From Sediminibacterium sp. FEMGT703S (GTDB lineage Bacteria; Bacteroidota; Bacteroidia; Chitinophagales; Chitinophagaceae): a stretch of DNA of 64,000 nucleotides. The notes under the pieces are model-generated. The model was given only the letters and a program-made list of their open reading frames with translations, was not told where the DNA came from and ran no database searches. Location of the stretch: assembly GCA_002786355.1 (NCBI GenBank), contig PGCO01000001.1, positions 248,001 to 312,000 of the forward strand. The letters are read 5' to 3'. Positions 51,358-60,938 of this stretch are shown one piece after another. Made by a program: the position numbers and the translations under genes. Numbering within the stretch: the stretch's first letter is position 1; every line of letters begins with the position of its first letter.

Positions 51358-52980
51358 TTAATAAACCTTCTTCCCACCTAAATAAGTAGCAGTTACTTTA
51401 GTTTTAAGTATATCAGTCTCCGCAACTTTCATTAGATCTTTATCTAAAAAGATAAAATCAGCCTTTTTCCCTACTTCTAAGCTACCTACTTCTTTTTCTA
51501 AGAAACCAGCTTTTGCGGCCCAGATAGTCATGCCTTTAATGGTTTCTTCACGGGTTAATGCGTTCTCCATTTGAAATCCTTCTGCTGGATAGCCTGCTGC
51601 GTCTTTACGCACTACTGCTGCTAAAAATGTTTTAAAAGGAGAGATATCTTCTACCGGAAAATCTGTTCCCAATGGCAACCATCCATTCTGCTTTAATAAG
51701 TCTTTAAATGCATACGCTCCTTTCATGCGTTCCTTACCTAGTCTAGCTTCTGCCCAATACATATCACTGGTTCCATGAGTGGGTTGCACAGAAGGAACTA
51801 CGTTCACCTTACCAAATAAATTGAAATCTTCGGGTGCTACTATTTGGGCGTGTTCAATCCTCCAACGCTTATCGTTACCCGGTTGTAAATACTTGTTATA
51901 AATGTTTAAGATTTCTCTGTTGGCACTATCTCCAATGGCATGGGTACACATTTGAAAATTAGTCTTACTCAATACTTGCGCCAATGAATCATAATGTGAT
52001 TTATTGCGCAATAAAAATCCACCCCATCCTGGTTGATCCGAATAGTGTTTCAACAAACAAGCTCCTCTGCTTCCGAGTGCGCCATCTGCATACACTTTAA
52101 ATCCATTCACAAATAATTTATCGGTTTTGTATGGGCCTTTTTTTAAGTAGGCTTCGTAGTTAGCATCTTTATCTGATAACATCACATACAAACGCATATT
52201 CAATTTATTATTCTTATGCAAGCCATCTATAAAGTCTACATCTTGATAATTTAACCCACAATCGGTAATAGTGGTTAAGCCTTGTGCAAAGCAATTTTTT
52301 TCTGCGGTTTGTAACCAATTCGTTAGTTCTTCTTTTGTTGGGGTTGGCATTTTTGCATTTACTGCTGCATCTCCATTATCAATTAATACCCCGGTTAATA
52401 CACCATTCTTGGTTTCAATTTCTCCACCAACTACTTTATCTCCGGGCTTGATACCTGCTAATGCTAGTGCTGCGGCATTCGCAATTGAAGCATGTCCATC
52501 CACCCTTTCAATTAATACAGGTATATTCGGAAAACGCTGGTTCAACAACTCATTGGTTGGATATTTTTTCCCAGGCCATTTATTCTGATCCCACCCGCGA
52601 CCTTTTATAAACTTTAGTTCTGGATGTTTTTGTGCAAATGCAACAATTAAATCAACTGTTTCCTCCCATGTTTTGGTATTGTATAATTCCACTTGAAATA
52701 AGGATGCGCCATAACCTACAAAATGAGCGTGTGCGTCTATCAATCCTGGATATATTGCCGCGCCCTTTGCATCTACCATGCTGTCGGCTTGGTATTTACT
52801 TGTAATTGCATCGTTGGTTCCTGTTGCTACAATTTTCCCCTCTTTAATGGCCATTGCTTCTACTACAGTAAATGTAGAATCCACTGTATAAATTACCGCA
52901 TGATGTACAATAGTATCCACGCGATTGCTGCTGCATGCTGTAATAGCTGCTGCTAAAATGAAGAGCAAAAATTTATTCAT
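51358..52980 (-). CDS. Amidohydrolase-family-3 (YtcJ-like) lipoprotein
   Basis: The 540-residue protein has lipobox Ile-Thr-Ala-Cys16 and an amidohydrolase barrel with Asp-Ala-His-Ala-His metal pair in YPGLIDAHAHFVGYG, His in RIEHAQIV and CTHAIGDS, and the last Asp in GTDFPVED. The YtcJ/NfdA type hydrolyses N-substituted formamides or similar amides. Exported lipoproteins of this kind are common in Bacteroidota; the substrate is unknown. It stands alone, 71 nt from lspA. Confidence 0.88.
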   Translation of the reverse strand: MNKFLLFILAAAITACSSNRVDTIVHHAVIYTVDSTFTVVEAMAIKEGKIVATGTNDAITSKYQADSMVDAKGAAIYPGLIDAHAHFVGYGASLFQVELYNTKTWEETVDLIVAFAQKHPELKFIKGRGWDQNKWPGKKYPTNELLNQRFPNIPVLIERVDGHASIANAAALALAGIKPGDKVVGGEIETKNGVLTGVLIDNGDAAVNAKMPTPTKEELTNWLQTAEKNCFAQGLTTITDCGLNYQDVDFIDGLHKNNKLNMRLYVMLSDKDANYEAYLKKGPYKTDKLFVNGFKVYADGALGSRGACLLKHYSDQPGWGGFLLRNKSHYDSLAQVLSKTNFQMCTHAIGDSANREILNIYNKYLQPGNDKRWRIEHAQIVAPEDFNLFGKVNVVPSVQPTHGTSDMYWAEARLGKERMKGAYAFKDLLKQNGWLPLGTDFPVEDISPFKTFLAAVVRKDAAGYPAEGFQMENALTREETIKGMTIWAAKAGFLEKEVGSLEVGKKADFIFLDKDLMKVAETDILKTKVTATYLGGKKVY

Positions 52981-53051
52981 ATAGAAGTTTTAAATATTGT
53001 AAAAATGGAATCAGATTCCAGATTTACAAAAAATTGCAAAAATGGAACTGG

Positions 53052-53729
53052 CTAAAATATTTGTGTTTTATCGTTTACTTCTGCGTTCGTTACAACAGTA
53101 TGGTGTTGTTCTTGATCAGGTTTATTAAAGAATTTGTTTTGGAAGACCAAGATTGTTATTACCCCTGTTGAAATGGCCATATCAGCAATATTGAACACTG
53201 GCCTAAAGAATTCAAATTCTTCTCCACCTACAATGGGTACCCATGTTGGATAATGCGAATTCGTAATGATTGGGAAATACAACATGTCTACCACTTTGCC
53301 ATGAAACAAGCCTGCATATCCGCCACCCGCTGGCAACAATGTAGCTACATTCTGCGTAAACGGATTGCTCGCTTCGAAGATGAGTCCATAGAATAAACTA
53401 TCAATTAGATTGCCGAGTGCACCTGCATAAATCAGCGCTGCACAAATTAAAAACCCTTTATGTTGTTTCTGCCTGATGAAATTGCGTATCAGGAATGATC
53501 CCCAAATAACTGCTCCTAATCTAAATAGAGTGAGGGCAATTTTTCCAAACTCTCCCCCAAACTTCCAACCCCAGGCCATGCCTTCGTTTTCTACAAAATG
53601 CAACCTAAACCAGGTGCCTAAAACATTGTGTTCCTCACCTGTGTAATAGTTCAGTTTAATGTAAAACTTAGAGCCCTGATCAATCAGTAAAATGGCTAGT
53701 ATGATAAGTATAATCTGTTTTGCTTTCAC
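53052..53729 (-). CDS. lspA: Lipoprotein signal peptidase (signal peptidase II)
   Basis: The 225-residue membrane protein has four membrane segments and the LspA landmarks: LLIDQGSKFYI near the N-terminus, GALGNLIDS, the catalytic Asp148 in Lys-Val-Val-Asp-Met and Asp183 in Phe-Asn-Ile-Ala-Asp. It is about 60 residues longer than the E. coli enzyme, with an insertion before Asp148 usual in Bacteroidota. It cleaves prolipoproteins at the lipobox, of which this window encodes many. The start is GTG at 53729. Confidence 0.94.
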   Translation of the reverse strand: MKAKQIILIILAILLIDQGSKFYIKLNYYTGEEHNVLGTWFRLHFVENEGMAWGWKFGGEFGKIALTLFRLGAVIWGSFLIRNFIRQKQHKGFLICAALIYAGALGNLIDSLFYGLIFEASNPFTQNVATLLPAGGGYAGLFHGKVVDMLYFPIITNSHYPTWVPIVGGEEFEFFRPVFNIADMAISTGVITILVFQNKFFNKPDQEQHHTVVTNAEVNDKTQIF

Positions 53730-53773
53730 GGTATAATTTTATCGTAAAAACAAAGATAAGGAAAGGCAATGCT

Positions 53774-55720
53774 TTAATTACCACCACCCGTTCTTGTAGT
53801 ATCTTTTTTAACAGTAGTATCTTCTACAATCTGAACTGGAGTAGCGGTTATAGTAAATATCTCAGTCACTTTTTGCATATCGCCACAATTCGTATCGGCA
53901 CGCTTTAATGCCAATGCATAACGTCCTGCTGGTATATTGTCAAATAAGCCAGTGGTATTGCTGTAAACCTGATTATTCACCAAATTGGTTAAGATAAACT
54001 GTAATGAAATTTTTGTATCGGAAACTGCAAAATGCAGTACGCCATTTTTTGCATCTTCCGTAGTGGCTGGTACTATTTTGGTCATCTTCACATCTACTTC
54101 TAATACCGATTCTTCAATACGGAATTTTCTTTCTACTGGCTTACATACGTCGCTATTGTTAGAATAAACCAACACACTGTATTCACCTGCTTGCAAATTA
54201 TTAAACACCCAAGTTGGCAAGTTTGTAAACTCTGAACGGAAAATTTCTTTATTGGTATCGCGCTTCACTAATACATAGCGGAATGGTCCAACCCCTTGTG
54301 TTATATTAACGGTAAATGAACCATTTGGCGTTTCGGTACAACTACTTTTAACTAGATTTGTCACATTAATTTTTGCTGCTACTGGCTCTGTTAATGTAGC
54401 GGCAAATTCTATTTTATTGTTGCAAGAATCCAATATTTGAATAATATATTTTCCGGCCATTAACCCACTAAAACTAACTTCTCTGTTTTTAATTTCCATT
54501 GTTCCAGCCTGTGGTAATATAGTTGCTCTTAGCGCTGCTGGATTACCACCTCTGAGTGACACAACCACCGATCCATCGGATAAACCATTACAGGTTACAG
54601 CATTAATCTTTTTATTTAACTCTTCTAGTCTTGGATGCTCATTTACCACTACCGGGTAATTCACACTACAAGCTCCCTGATTTTGATCGTCGTTGGTTAA
54701 GAACAATTGGTATTGTCCTTTTGGAACACCGGTAAATACCGCATTCCCATCGGTACTGTGTTCTGTTCTATCGGTGGGCTTTAATTGGAGTAAATACTTT
54801 TCGGTGTATCCTTTGATATTTTTAATGGAGATCACGCCTTCACTTAAGTCTTTGCATGTGTTGCTAACAGTTATATCATTCAACTTCAAGGAAGGTGCTG
54901 CTGGCATAAATATAAATGCATTGGTTACTGGCATCCCTAATTCGGCTCCTACCATTAAAGATGCTCTAACACTTATTTTTTGATTTCCCATGGGTTCTGC
55001 CTTCAGTACATCTGACAATGATACTTGCAATTCTGGCGCCTGTGTGGTAGTCAATAAACTCCAATCTGCAGACCCTTCTAATTGGTACTCCCATTTATAC
55101 AATACGTCTTCTTTATTGGGTAATAATGAAGCCCCAGTTGTTAATTTTACTTTATTGTTGCTGCAATATTTTCCAGATGCAATATCCAATACAATTGGAT
55201 CAGCTGCGGGTAGCGTGTATTTAACTTTGTATTCAATCGAAAAATTTCCTCCCGTAGTACTCACATTCATTTTTCCTGAAGTAACACCTGGCTTGATGGT
55301 TTTAAGATCTAGTACCCATTCTCCAAACTCATGCATTTTGTCTTTATTAAACAAACCGCTTCCGTCAAACTCACAATCTCCTTTTTTCTTATTTTTTTCA
55401 AATGCTTCCATTTTAAGACCAATGGACGTTCCATTGCTTAAGTCCCATTCAATAGGAATCAATGGATAATCTACCATTGCATCTGTTTGCTTAAAGTCTA
55501 TTAGATGAAAACAATTAAACCCTTCTGAATCCTTAGGGTTTAATAAAGCATTGTCTTGCTTGTTAAAAAATTTAATTCTTGGATCTGTTCCACTTTTATT
55601 GGAATACTTTAAGTGTACATCAGTCAGTTGAATACTAACCTTAATTTTCTTTTGCGCACTTGACTGGTTTGTTAACACCACCATGCATAGTACAAACAGT
55701 AAAAGCTTCATCACTTTCAT
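53774..55720 (-). CDS. Secreted protein with SprB-like repeats
   Basis: The 648-residue protein has a signal peptide (to Ser-Ser-Ala-Gln, residue 22) and at least four Cys-containing beta-domains of the SprB-repeat type (CKDLSEGVISIKNIKG, CNGLSDGSVVVSLRGG, CTETPNGSFTVNITQG, each followed by a strand-rich GxYxxxV motif). SprB repeats occur in large gliding or adhesion proteins secreted by type IX systems. This one is small and has no obvious type IX C-terminal domain. It lies 44 nt upstream of lspA and follows a beta-barrel gene by 40 nt; a common transcript is possible. Confidence 0.7.
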   Translation of the reverse strand: MKVMKLLLFVLCMVVLTNQSSAQKKIKVSIQLTDVHLKYSNKSGTDPRIKFFNKQDNALLNPKDSEGFNCFHLIDFKQTDAMVDYPLIPIEWDLSNGTSIGLKMEAFEKNKKKGDCEFDGSGLFNKDKMHEFGEWVLDLKTIKPGVTSGKMNVSTTGGNFSIEYKVKYTLPAADPIVLDIASGKYCSNNKVKLTTGASLLPNKEDVLYKWEYQLEGSADWSLLTTTQAPELQVSLSDVLKAEPMGNQKISVRASLMVGAELGMPVTNAFIFMPAAPSLKLNDITVSNTCKDLSEGVISIKNIKGYTEKYLLQLKPTDRTEHSTDGNAVFTGVPKGQYQLFLTNDDQNQGACSVNYPVVVNEHPRLEELNKKINAVTCNGLSDGSVVVSLRGGNPAALRATILPQAGTMEIKNREVSFSGLMAGKYIIQILDSCNNKIEFAATLTEPVAAKINVTNLVKSSCTETPNGSFTVNITQGVGPFRYVLVKRDTNKEIFRSEFTNLPTWVFNNLQAGEYSVLVYSNNSDVCKPVERKFRIEESVLEVDVKMTKIVPATTEDAKNGVLHFAVSDTKISLQFILTNLVNNQVYSNTTGLFDNIPAGRYALALKRADTNCGDMQKVTEIFTITATPVQIVEDTTVKKDTTRTGGGN

Positions 55721-55760
55721 AATACATTATTATCATGTGCTAGCCTGGGGGGAGGGGCAA

Positions 55761-56372
55761 TTATTTTCTAAGCCTAAGACCTACATACAGCATATACATG
55801 CCTGGTCTGCTAGTACCTTGAGGTATTTCTGAAATATTAGAGATACCAAAATTATAACGAACACCTGCCATTAATCGAAGTGGTAAGTTCATTTCTGCAC
55901 CTATCACACCAGATAATTCTGTGGTTTTGAATGTATTTTTTACATCCTGTTCCAAATTACCTGTTTTAGATTTAGCCGTAATTAAGAACCCCATCTGAGG
56001 ACCTGCATAAGCTTTTAAAAATCCAATCTTAGTTTGTAACAACAAAGCTGGTGCAGCCACATAAGACAGATTGGTTTCGCTAAATGCAGCACCAGCGCCT
56101 GTATAAGTTCCCCCTTTAGAGTAAAAACCTAATTCGGTTCTTAGGGTAATAAAATGTCCAATTAATCTAGAATTCAAAAAGAAGGATCCACCAATATTGG
56201 TCTTCGCTTCTTCCGCTACATTCGTTGCAGCAATTTGGTTGTAGTCTAAATTAGACCTTTGCAATCCCACAATAAATCCAATTTCTTTTCTTTTCTTGTC
56301 TTTATCTTGGGCAAAAACACTTAAGGTTGTTCCTGCTAAAACCGCTGCGGTAAGTAAGAGATGTAGTTTCAT
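55761..56372 (-). CDS. Outer-membrane beta-barrel protein (PF13568-like)
   Basis: The 203-residue protein has a signal peptide (to Val-Phe-Ala-Gln) and an eight-stranded-barrel pattern of alternating residues ending in GMYMLYVGLRLRK, with a C-terminal Lys instead of an aromatic residue. Features such as GFIVGLQRSNLDY and GVRYNFGISNIS fit the porin-like OmpA-type group. The function is unknown. It is divergent from the TPR gene, and the intervening 151 nt holds one palindrome. Confidence 0.75.
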   Translation of the reverse strand: MKLHLLLTAAVLAGTTLSVFAQDKDKKRKEIGFIVGLQRSNLDYNQIAATNVAEEAKTNIGGSFFLNSRLIGHFITLRTELGFYSKGGTYTGAGAAFSETNLSYVAAPALLLQTKIGFLKAYAGPQMGFLITAKSKTGNLEQDVKNTFKTTELSGVIGAEMNLPLRLMAGVRYNFGISNISEIPQGTSRPGMYMLYVGLRLRK

Positions 56373-56445
56373 AATTGTTATAGTGAGTGCTAAAAATATA
56401 AAATTTAGTTAACTTTACAATAAAAATCGACACTTTGTATTCCTA

Positions 56446-56463
56446 ATACCTATAATTAGGTAT
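56446..56463. promoter_or_regulatory. Palindrome ATACCTATAATTAGGTAT
   Basis: A perfect 7-bp inverted repeat with a 4-nt centre lies between the divergent beta-barrel and TPR genes, 61 nt before the TPR start. It could be an operator for either gene. Confidence 0.45.
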
Positions 56464-56523
56464 ATGCTCCCCCCCAACAAATGAACCGTCACCCCCCGGC
56501 TAATTTTTGTTATTTATTAAAAT

Positions 56524-57450
56524 ATGAATAAAAAGTACCTGCTTCTTTTCAGTTTTATTACCCTGCTAACAAATGCTATTTGGGGTCAATCTGTTACTGA
56601 TTTACTCAGAACTGCTAATAATAAAATTTTATTTAAAAATTATAAAGAAGCATTGGCTGGCTTAAATAAACTAGTTAACATAGAGAAGTCTAATGAACAA
56701 GCTTCTAAGGTTTATCTTTTAAGAGGAAGAGCATATGCTGGTTTAAAAATGCAGAAAGATGCTTTGTCAGATTTTAATACGGCCATACAAGTAGACCCTA
56801 ATAATGTAGAAGCTTACAATTACAAAGGAATTATTTTTTTAGAACAGGATAAACCGGAAGAGGCCTTAGTTTCATTAAATACGGCAATTGAAAAAAATGT
56901 TACGTATGCAGATGCATTTTTAAATAGAAGTAAAGCTTTGTTTAAATTAAACAGACACCAAGACGCCTTAGAAGATATTAATAAAGTTATAAAAGCTGCA
57001 CCCAATAGTGTTGAAGCGTTATTATTGAGGGCTTCTATTAAGCGAGGGCTTATGGAAATAAATGGCGCACTGCAAGATTGTAATAAAGCCATTGATATAG
57101 ATGAAAATGCTACAGAAGCTTACATGATGCGTGCAGATATTCGATTGGCCTTAGGGAATCCAGGTGCTGCGGTTTTAGACTTGAACATGGCTTTAGAAAT
57201 TGAAGACAGCAATGAGTATTTATATTTTCAACTAGCAAATACCTATTATAGTGCTGGAGATCTTAAAAATGCCCTCAAGTTTTTTAACACCGCCATTAGT
57301 TTTAATAATAAAGAAGCAAGTTTCTTTTTACAAAGAGGTATGGTAAAACAAAAACAAAATGATAAGTCGGGCAGTTGTGCAGATTTTTCGCAGGCTGCTA
57401 AACTAGGCAGTTTGCAAGGCGAATATTTAAAGAAACAACACTGCAAATAA
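56524..57450 (+). CDS. Exported TPR-repeat protein
   Basis: The 308-residue protein has a signal peptide (to Ile-Trp-Gly-Gln, residue 22) and seven tetratricopeptide units of 34 residues (residues 37-290), e.g. ALSDFNTAIQVDPNNVEAYNYKG and ALQDCNKAIDIDENATEAYMMRA. Its function is unknown; TPR proteins scaffold others. The stop is 1 nt from the stop of the convergent murF-alr gene. Confidence 0.85.
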   Translation: MNKKYLLLFSFITLLTNAIWGQSVTDLLRTANNKILFKNYKEALAGLNKLVNIEKSNEQASKVYLLRGRAYAGLKMQKDALSDFNTAIQVDPNNVEAYNYKGIIFLEQDKPEEALVSLNTAIEKNVTYADAFLNRSKALFKLNRHQDALEDINKVIKAAPNSVEALLLRASIKRGLMEINGALQDCNKAIDIDENATEAYMMRADIRLALGNPGAAVLDLNMALEIEDSNEYLYFQLANTYYSAGDLKNALKFFNTAISFNNKEASFFLQRGMVKQKQNDKSGSCADFSQAAKLGSLQGEYLKKQHCK

Positions 57451-57451
57451 T

Positions 57452-59932
57452 TTATTCTTCAATGTAAACGCGTTTAACGCGCAAACTTATTCCTGTCATT
57501 ATTTCGTAAGATATGGTATCAGCATCTTTTGCTACTGTTTGTATTGAAATATTCTTACCAAAAAGCTCTACCGTGTCTCCTGCTTTAACGTCAGGAATAT
57601 GGGTAATATCAATCATACACATATCCATACAAATCTTTCCCACCGTAGGTGCTAGCATACCTTTAATATACATTTTTCCAACCCCATTCCCCATTCTTCT
57701 AGGGTAACCATCGGCATAACCAATTCTTACGGTTGCAATGATGCTATCGCTTGTAATGACTCCTGATCTATTATAGCTAACTGTATCACCCTTTTTTAAA
57801 TGCCTGATTTGTGCAATGGTTGTTTTAAGTGTTGCCACAGTTTGCAAAGGTAAATTAGCTTGATGCACATTGTCTGCACCATACAATCCAATACCTAATC
57901 TAACCATATCAAATTGCCATAAAGCATTTCTTCTGATTGCTGCGGTATTGGCAATATGCTTTATAAAACTATAGCCTAAAGCAATTTCGATTTGTTTAAC
58001 TGCATTACTAAATTGATCTACCTGCATTTGTGTAAAAGTATCTTCATTTGCATCTTCGCTTGCGGCTAAATGACTTAAGACCGATTTTACCCTTAACAAA
58101 TTTTGTGTAGAGAGCCATTTACACAATGCATCTACTTCATGCATATCAAACCCTAGTCGATTCATTCCAGTGTTCAACTTAATATGAATCGGGTATTGCT
58201 GTATCCCTTGTTTAGAAATATATTGATGAAACGCAGTTAAAATTTCAAAGGAAAACAATTCGGGTTCTAAGGAATAGTTTACCATTGCATCAAAAGAATA
58301 TTCATCTGCACTCATTACCATAATGGGTAAATGAATCCCTGACTTTCTAAGCGTAACCCCTTCATCGGCATAGGCAACTGTTAAATAATCTACCTGTTGT
58401 TGTTGCAATCTTCTAGCTACTTCTCCTGCACCACTTCCATATCCAAATGCTTTTACCATTGCCATCATTTTGGTACTGGGTAATAACATAGATTGGTATG
58501 CTTTTAAATTATGCACCATGGCGGTTAAATTAATTTCCATGATGGTTTGATGCACTTGTTGTTCTAGCCAATGCGCTATTTGTTCAAAAGCAAATTTTCT
58601 TGCACCTTTTAATAAAATATAATTTTGCTGAAACATGGTTTCGTGCAAATGTTGCAGCAAGTCTTCTGTACTTGCAAATACTTGTGCGGTAAATGGATAA
58701 TGCGCTGAATATTTCTGTGAAAAGTAATTGCTTATTTGAGGACCTACCGCATATAATGTTTTTACTCCACTACTGGCCAACATATTGGCAACGTCTTGGT
58801 ACAACTGTTCTTCTGTTTCACCTGATTCTACAATATCTGAAACAATTGCAATAATTGGTTGCTGATTGGCTTGCTCTTTTAAAAATTGTAAAGCCAACGA
58901 TAATGAAATTTTATCATTGCTGTAGCTGTCATTCAGCAAATAACTTTGATTGATTGCCTTACGCAATTGCATCCGCATTTCTACGGCGGCAAGTTGCATT
59001 ACTCTTTGTTGTATTACCGAAATACGATAATTCATTTGTAATAATACCAATACGCAAGTCATTACATTTTGAATGGATACCTCGTCGGTAAATGGAACTT
59101 GCAACTGAAATCGTTGTTGCTGATAACGCAATACCAGCTTGGTTTCCGTTGATAATTTTTGCTGTTCTAATAACTGTAATTCGGGCAGTTCGTTGTTTGT
59201 ACCAGGCAGGGGCTTTGATCCCCACCGAACAATTGTTGCATTGGTTTTGACAGTAGTTGGTATATAATCACTTGCTGTGATAACCGTTTTAGCGTAAGCA
59301 AAAAGTTGGACTTTTTCATCCACTTTTTCTATTACACTACTAAATCCTTCATTATGCGCATCTCCAATATTGGTGAGCACACCCATTGTTGGCTGCACCA
59401 ACTGCGACAAGGATTGCATTTCTCCTTTTGCCGAAATACCTATTTCAAATATTCCCAACTCATGCTGCGAATTTATTTGCCAAACACTGAGTGGTACACC
59501 GATTTGAGAATTATAACTCCTTGGGCTTCTAACGATATTAAAGTCTGGTTGTAGTAATTGATACAACCATTCTTTTACAATCGTTTTTCCATTACTACCA
59601 GTAATTCCAATGATTGGTATATTGAATTTTTTTCGATGATCCGCAGCAATTTGCTGCAAGGCTTGAACGCTATTGGCAACTTTAAAAAAAACAGCGTCGG
59701 GGTATTTGCTTTCGTCTATGGCTTCATCAACCACAAACGCTCTGACCCCTTGCTGATACACTTCCGAAATAAATGAGATACCAGATCTTCTAGGCCCTTT
59801 TATCGCAAAGAATAAACTTTGCGCAGGTACCACAATATTTCTGCTATCAATTGCTAAATATTGAATAACACTGTCTACAGGACCCTGTAAGGGTTGCGCC
59901 AGAATTGTTGCTATTTTATTTAACAGAATCAT
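57452..59932 (-). CDS. Bifunctional MurF ligase - alanine racemase
   Basis: The 826-residue fusion has a MurF half (1-445) with the ATP loop Gly-Ser-Asn-Gly-Lys116-Thr, NSQIGVPLSVW, GIFEIGISAKGEM and DSYSND. The alanine racemase half (about 462-826) has the PLP Lys494 in Val-Lys-Ala-Phe-Gly-Tyr-Gly. This fusion is known in Bacteroidota. It makes D-Ala and joins D-Ala-D-Ala to the UDP-MurNAc tripeptide. Its start overlaps the TerC stop by 17 nt. Confidence 0.93.
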   Translation of the reverse strand: MILLNKIATILAQPLQGPVDSVIQYLAIDSRNIVVPAQSLFFAIKGPRRSGISFISEVYQQGVRAFVVDEAIDESKYPDAVFFKVANSVQALQQIAADHRKKFNIPIIGITGSNGKTIVKEWLYQLLQPDFNIVRSPRSYNSQIGVPLSVWQINSQHELGIFEIGISAKGEMQSLSQLVQPTMGVLTNIGDAHNEGFSSVIEKVDEKVQLFAYAKTVITASDYIPTTVKTNATIVRWGSKPLPGTNNELPELQLLEQQKLSTETKLVLRYQQQRFQLQVPFTDEVSIQNVMTCVLVLLQMNYRISVIQQRVMQLAAVEMRMQLRKAINQSYLLNDSYSNDKISLSLALQFLKEQANQQPIIAIVSDIVESGETEEQLYQDVANMLASSGVKTLYAVGPQISNYFSQKYSAHYPFTAQVFASTEDLLQHLHETMFQQNYILLKGARKFAFEQIAHWLEQQVHQTIMEINLTAMVHNLKAYQSMLLPSTKMMAMVKAFGYGSGAGEVARRLQQQQVDYLTVAYADEGVTLRKSGIHLPIMVMSADEYSFDAMVNYSLEPELFSFEILTAFHQYISKQGIQQYPIHIKLNTGMNRLGFDMHEVDALCKWLSTQNLLRVKSVLSHLAASEDANEDTFTQMQVDQFSNAVKQIEIALGYSFIKHIANTAAIRRNALWQFDMVRLGIGLYGADNVHQANLPLQTVATLKTTIAQIRHLKKGDTVSYNRSGVITSDSIIATVRIGYADGYPRRMGNGVGKMYIKGMLAPTVGKICMDMCMIDITHIPDVKAGDTVELFGKNISIQTVAKDADTISYEIMTGISLRVKRVYIEE

Positions 59933-60923
59933 CTACAAAATCTTTGGGTGTACCTTTTTTATTTAATACAATCGAGTATAAAATAGATCCTGAAATGCAA
60001 AGTACAATTACGCCCAATGACAATGCCACTTGACTGGTTTTACTCATCCACATACTCAGGTAATGCTCCCCTAACATTTTAACACCAATAAATACTAGTA
60101 CAATGGCAATCCCTTGTTGCAAATAATCAAATTTGGTAACGGCCCCTCTTAATAAAAAGAACAAGGAACGTAAGCCCAATACAGCAAAAATATTTGAAGT
60201 ATAAATAATCAATGGGTCTTTTGAAATACCCATTACTGCTGGTATGGAGTCTAATGCAAATACCAAATCAATGGCTGCTAATAAGATAACCACTACGAAC
60301 AAAGTGGTATACGCTGGCTTTCCATTTTCCCTAACCATGTACTTGCCACCTCCATCGTGGTTTACCAATGGTAAGAAAGATTTTAAAAATTTATAAATTT
60401 TTGATTTGTGTGGATCAAACTGTTCTTCATCATTGGCTTTAAACATATGTACGCCAGTATATAATAAGAACACTCCAAAAATATACAGCAACCAAGAAAA
60501 CTTAGCAACCAATGCTACACCCAGCGTAATAAATATTACCCTGAAAATGATGGCCATTAAAATACCTAATAACAATACCCTTGAATAATAAGCTTCCTTA
60601 ACTCCAAATGAATTGAAGATTAAAATGAATACAAAAATATTATCAATGCTTAAACTCCACTCCATCAAATAAGCACTCAAAAACTCAAATGGCAACTGGT
60701 GCCTACTAATATCTGCTCCTCCGCTGTCTGCTGCAAGTGCAGGACCTTCTATCCAAAGAAAAACGAAAAACGCTACGGCTAATCCTACCCAAAACATGGT
60801 TTGGTTAAGTGCCTGCCGAATGGTAATGCTTTTATTTTTTTTACTTAGCAGCCCTAGGTCAAAAACCAAGGCAACCGACAAAACAATTCCAAATACTAAA
60901 TAAACAATTTGATGTGCGTTCAT
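59916..60923 (-). CDS. TerC-family integral membrane protein
   Basis: The 335-residue protein has nine or so helices and the TerC signatures Glu-Trp-Ser-Leu-Ser-Ile-Asp-Asn-Ile-Phe-Val and Asp-Leu-Val-Phe-Ala-Leu-Asp-Ser-Ile-Pro-Ala, whose acidic residues probably bind a metal ion. Such Alx/TerC proteins export manganese or support envelope metallation. It is 15 nt after the gldFG gene, in one transcript with murF-alr. Confidence 0.9.
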   Translation of the reverse strand: MNAHQIVYLVFGIVLSVALVFDLGLLSKKNKSITIRQALNQTMFWVGLAVAFFVFLWIEGPALAADSGGADISRHQLPFEFLSAYLMEWSLSIDNIFVFILIFNSFGVKEAYYSRVLLLGILMAIIFRVIFITLGVALVAKFSWLLYIFGVFLLYTGVHMFKANDEEQFDPHKSKIYKFLKSFLPLVNHDGGGKYMVRENGKPAYTTLFVVVILLAAIDLVFALDSIPAVMGISKDPLIIYTSNIFAVLGLRSLFFLLRGAVTKFDYLQQGIAIVLVFIGVKMLGEHYLSMWMSKTSQVALSLGVIVLCISGSILYSIVLNKKGTPKDFVDDSVK

Positions 60924-60938
60924 AATAATAAAACTATA

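Noticed and set aside
54990..55469. 159-codon open frame antisense to the SprB-repeat-like gene
   Set aside because: It mirrors the real frame on the other strand, and its composition looks like a shadow of codon bias; no domain is seen.
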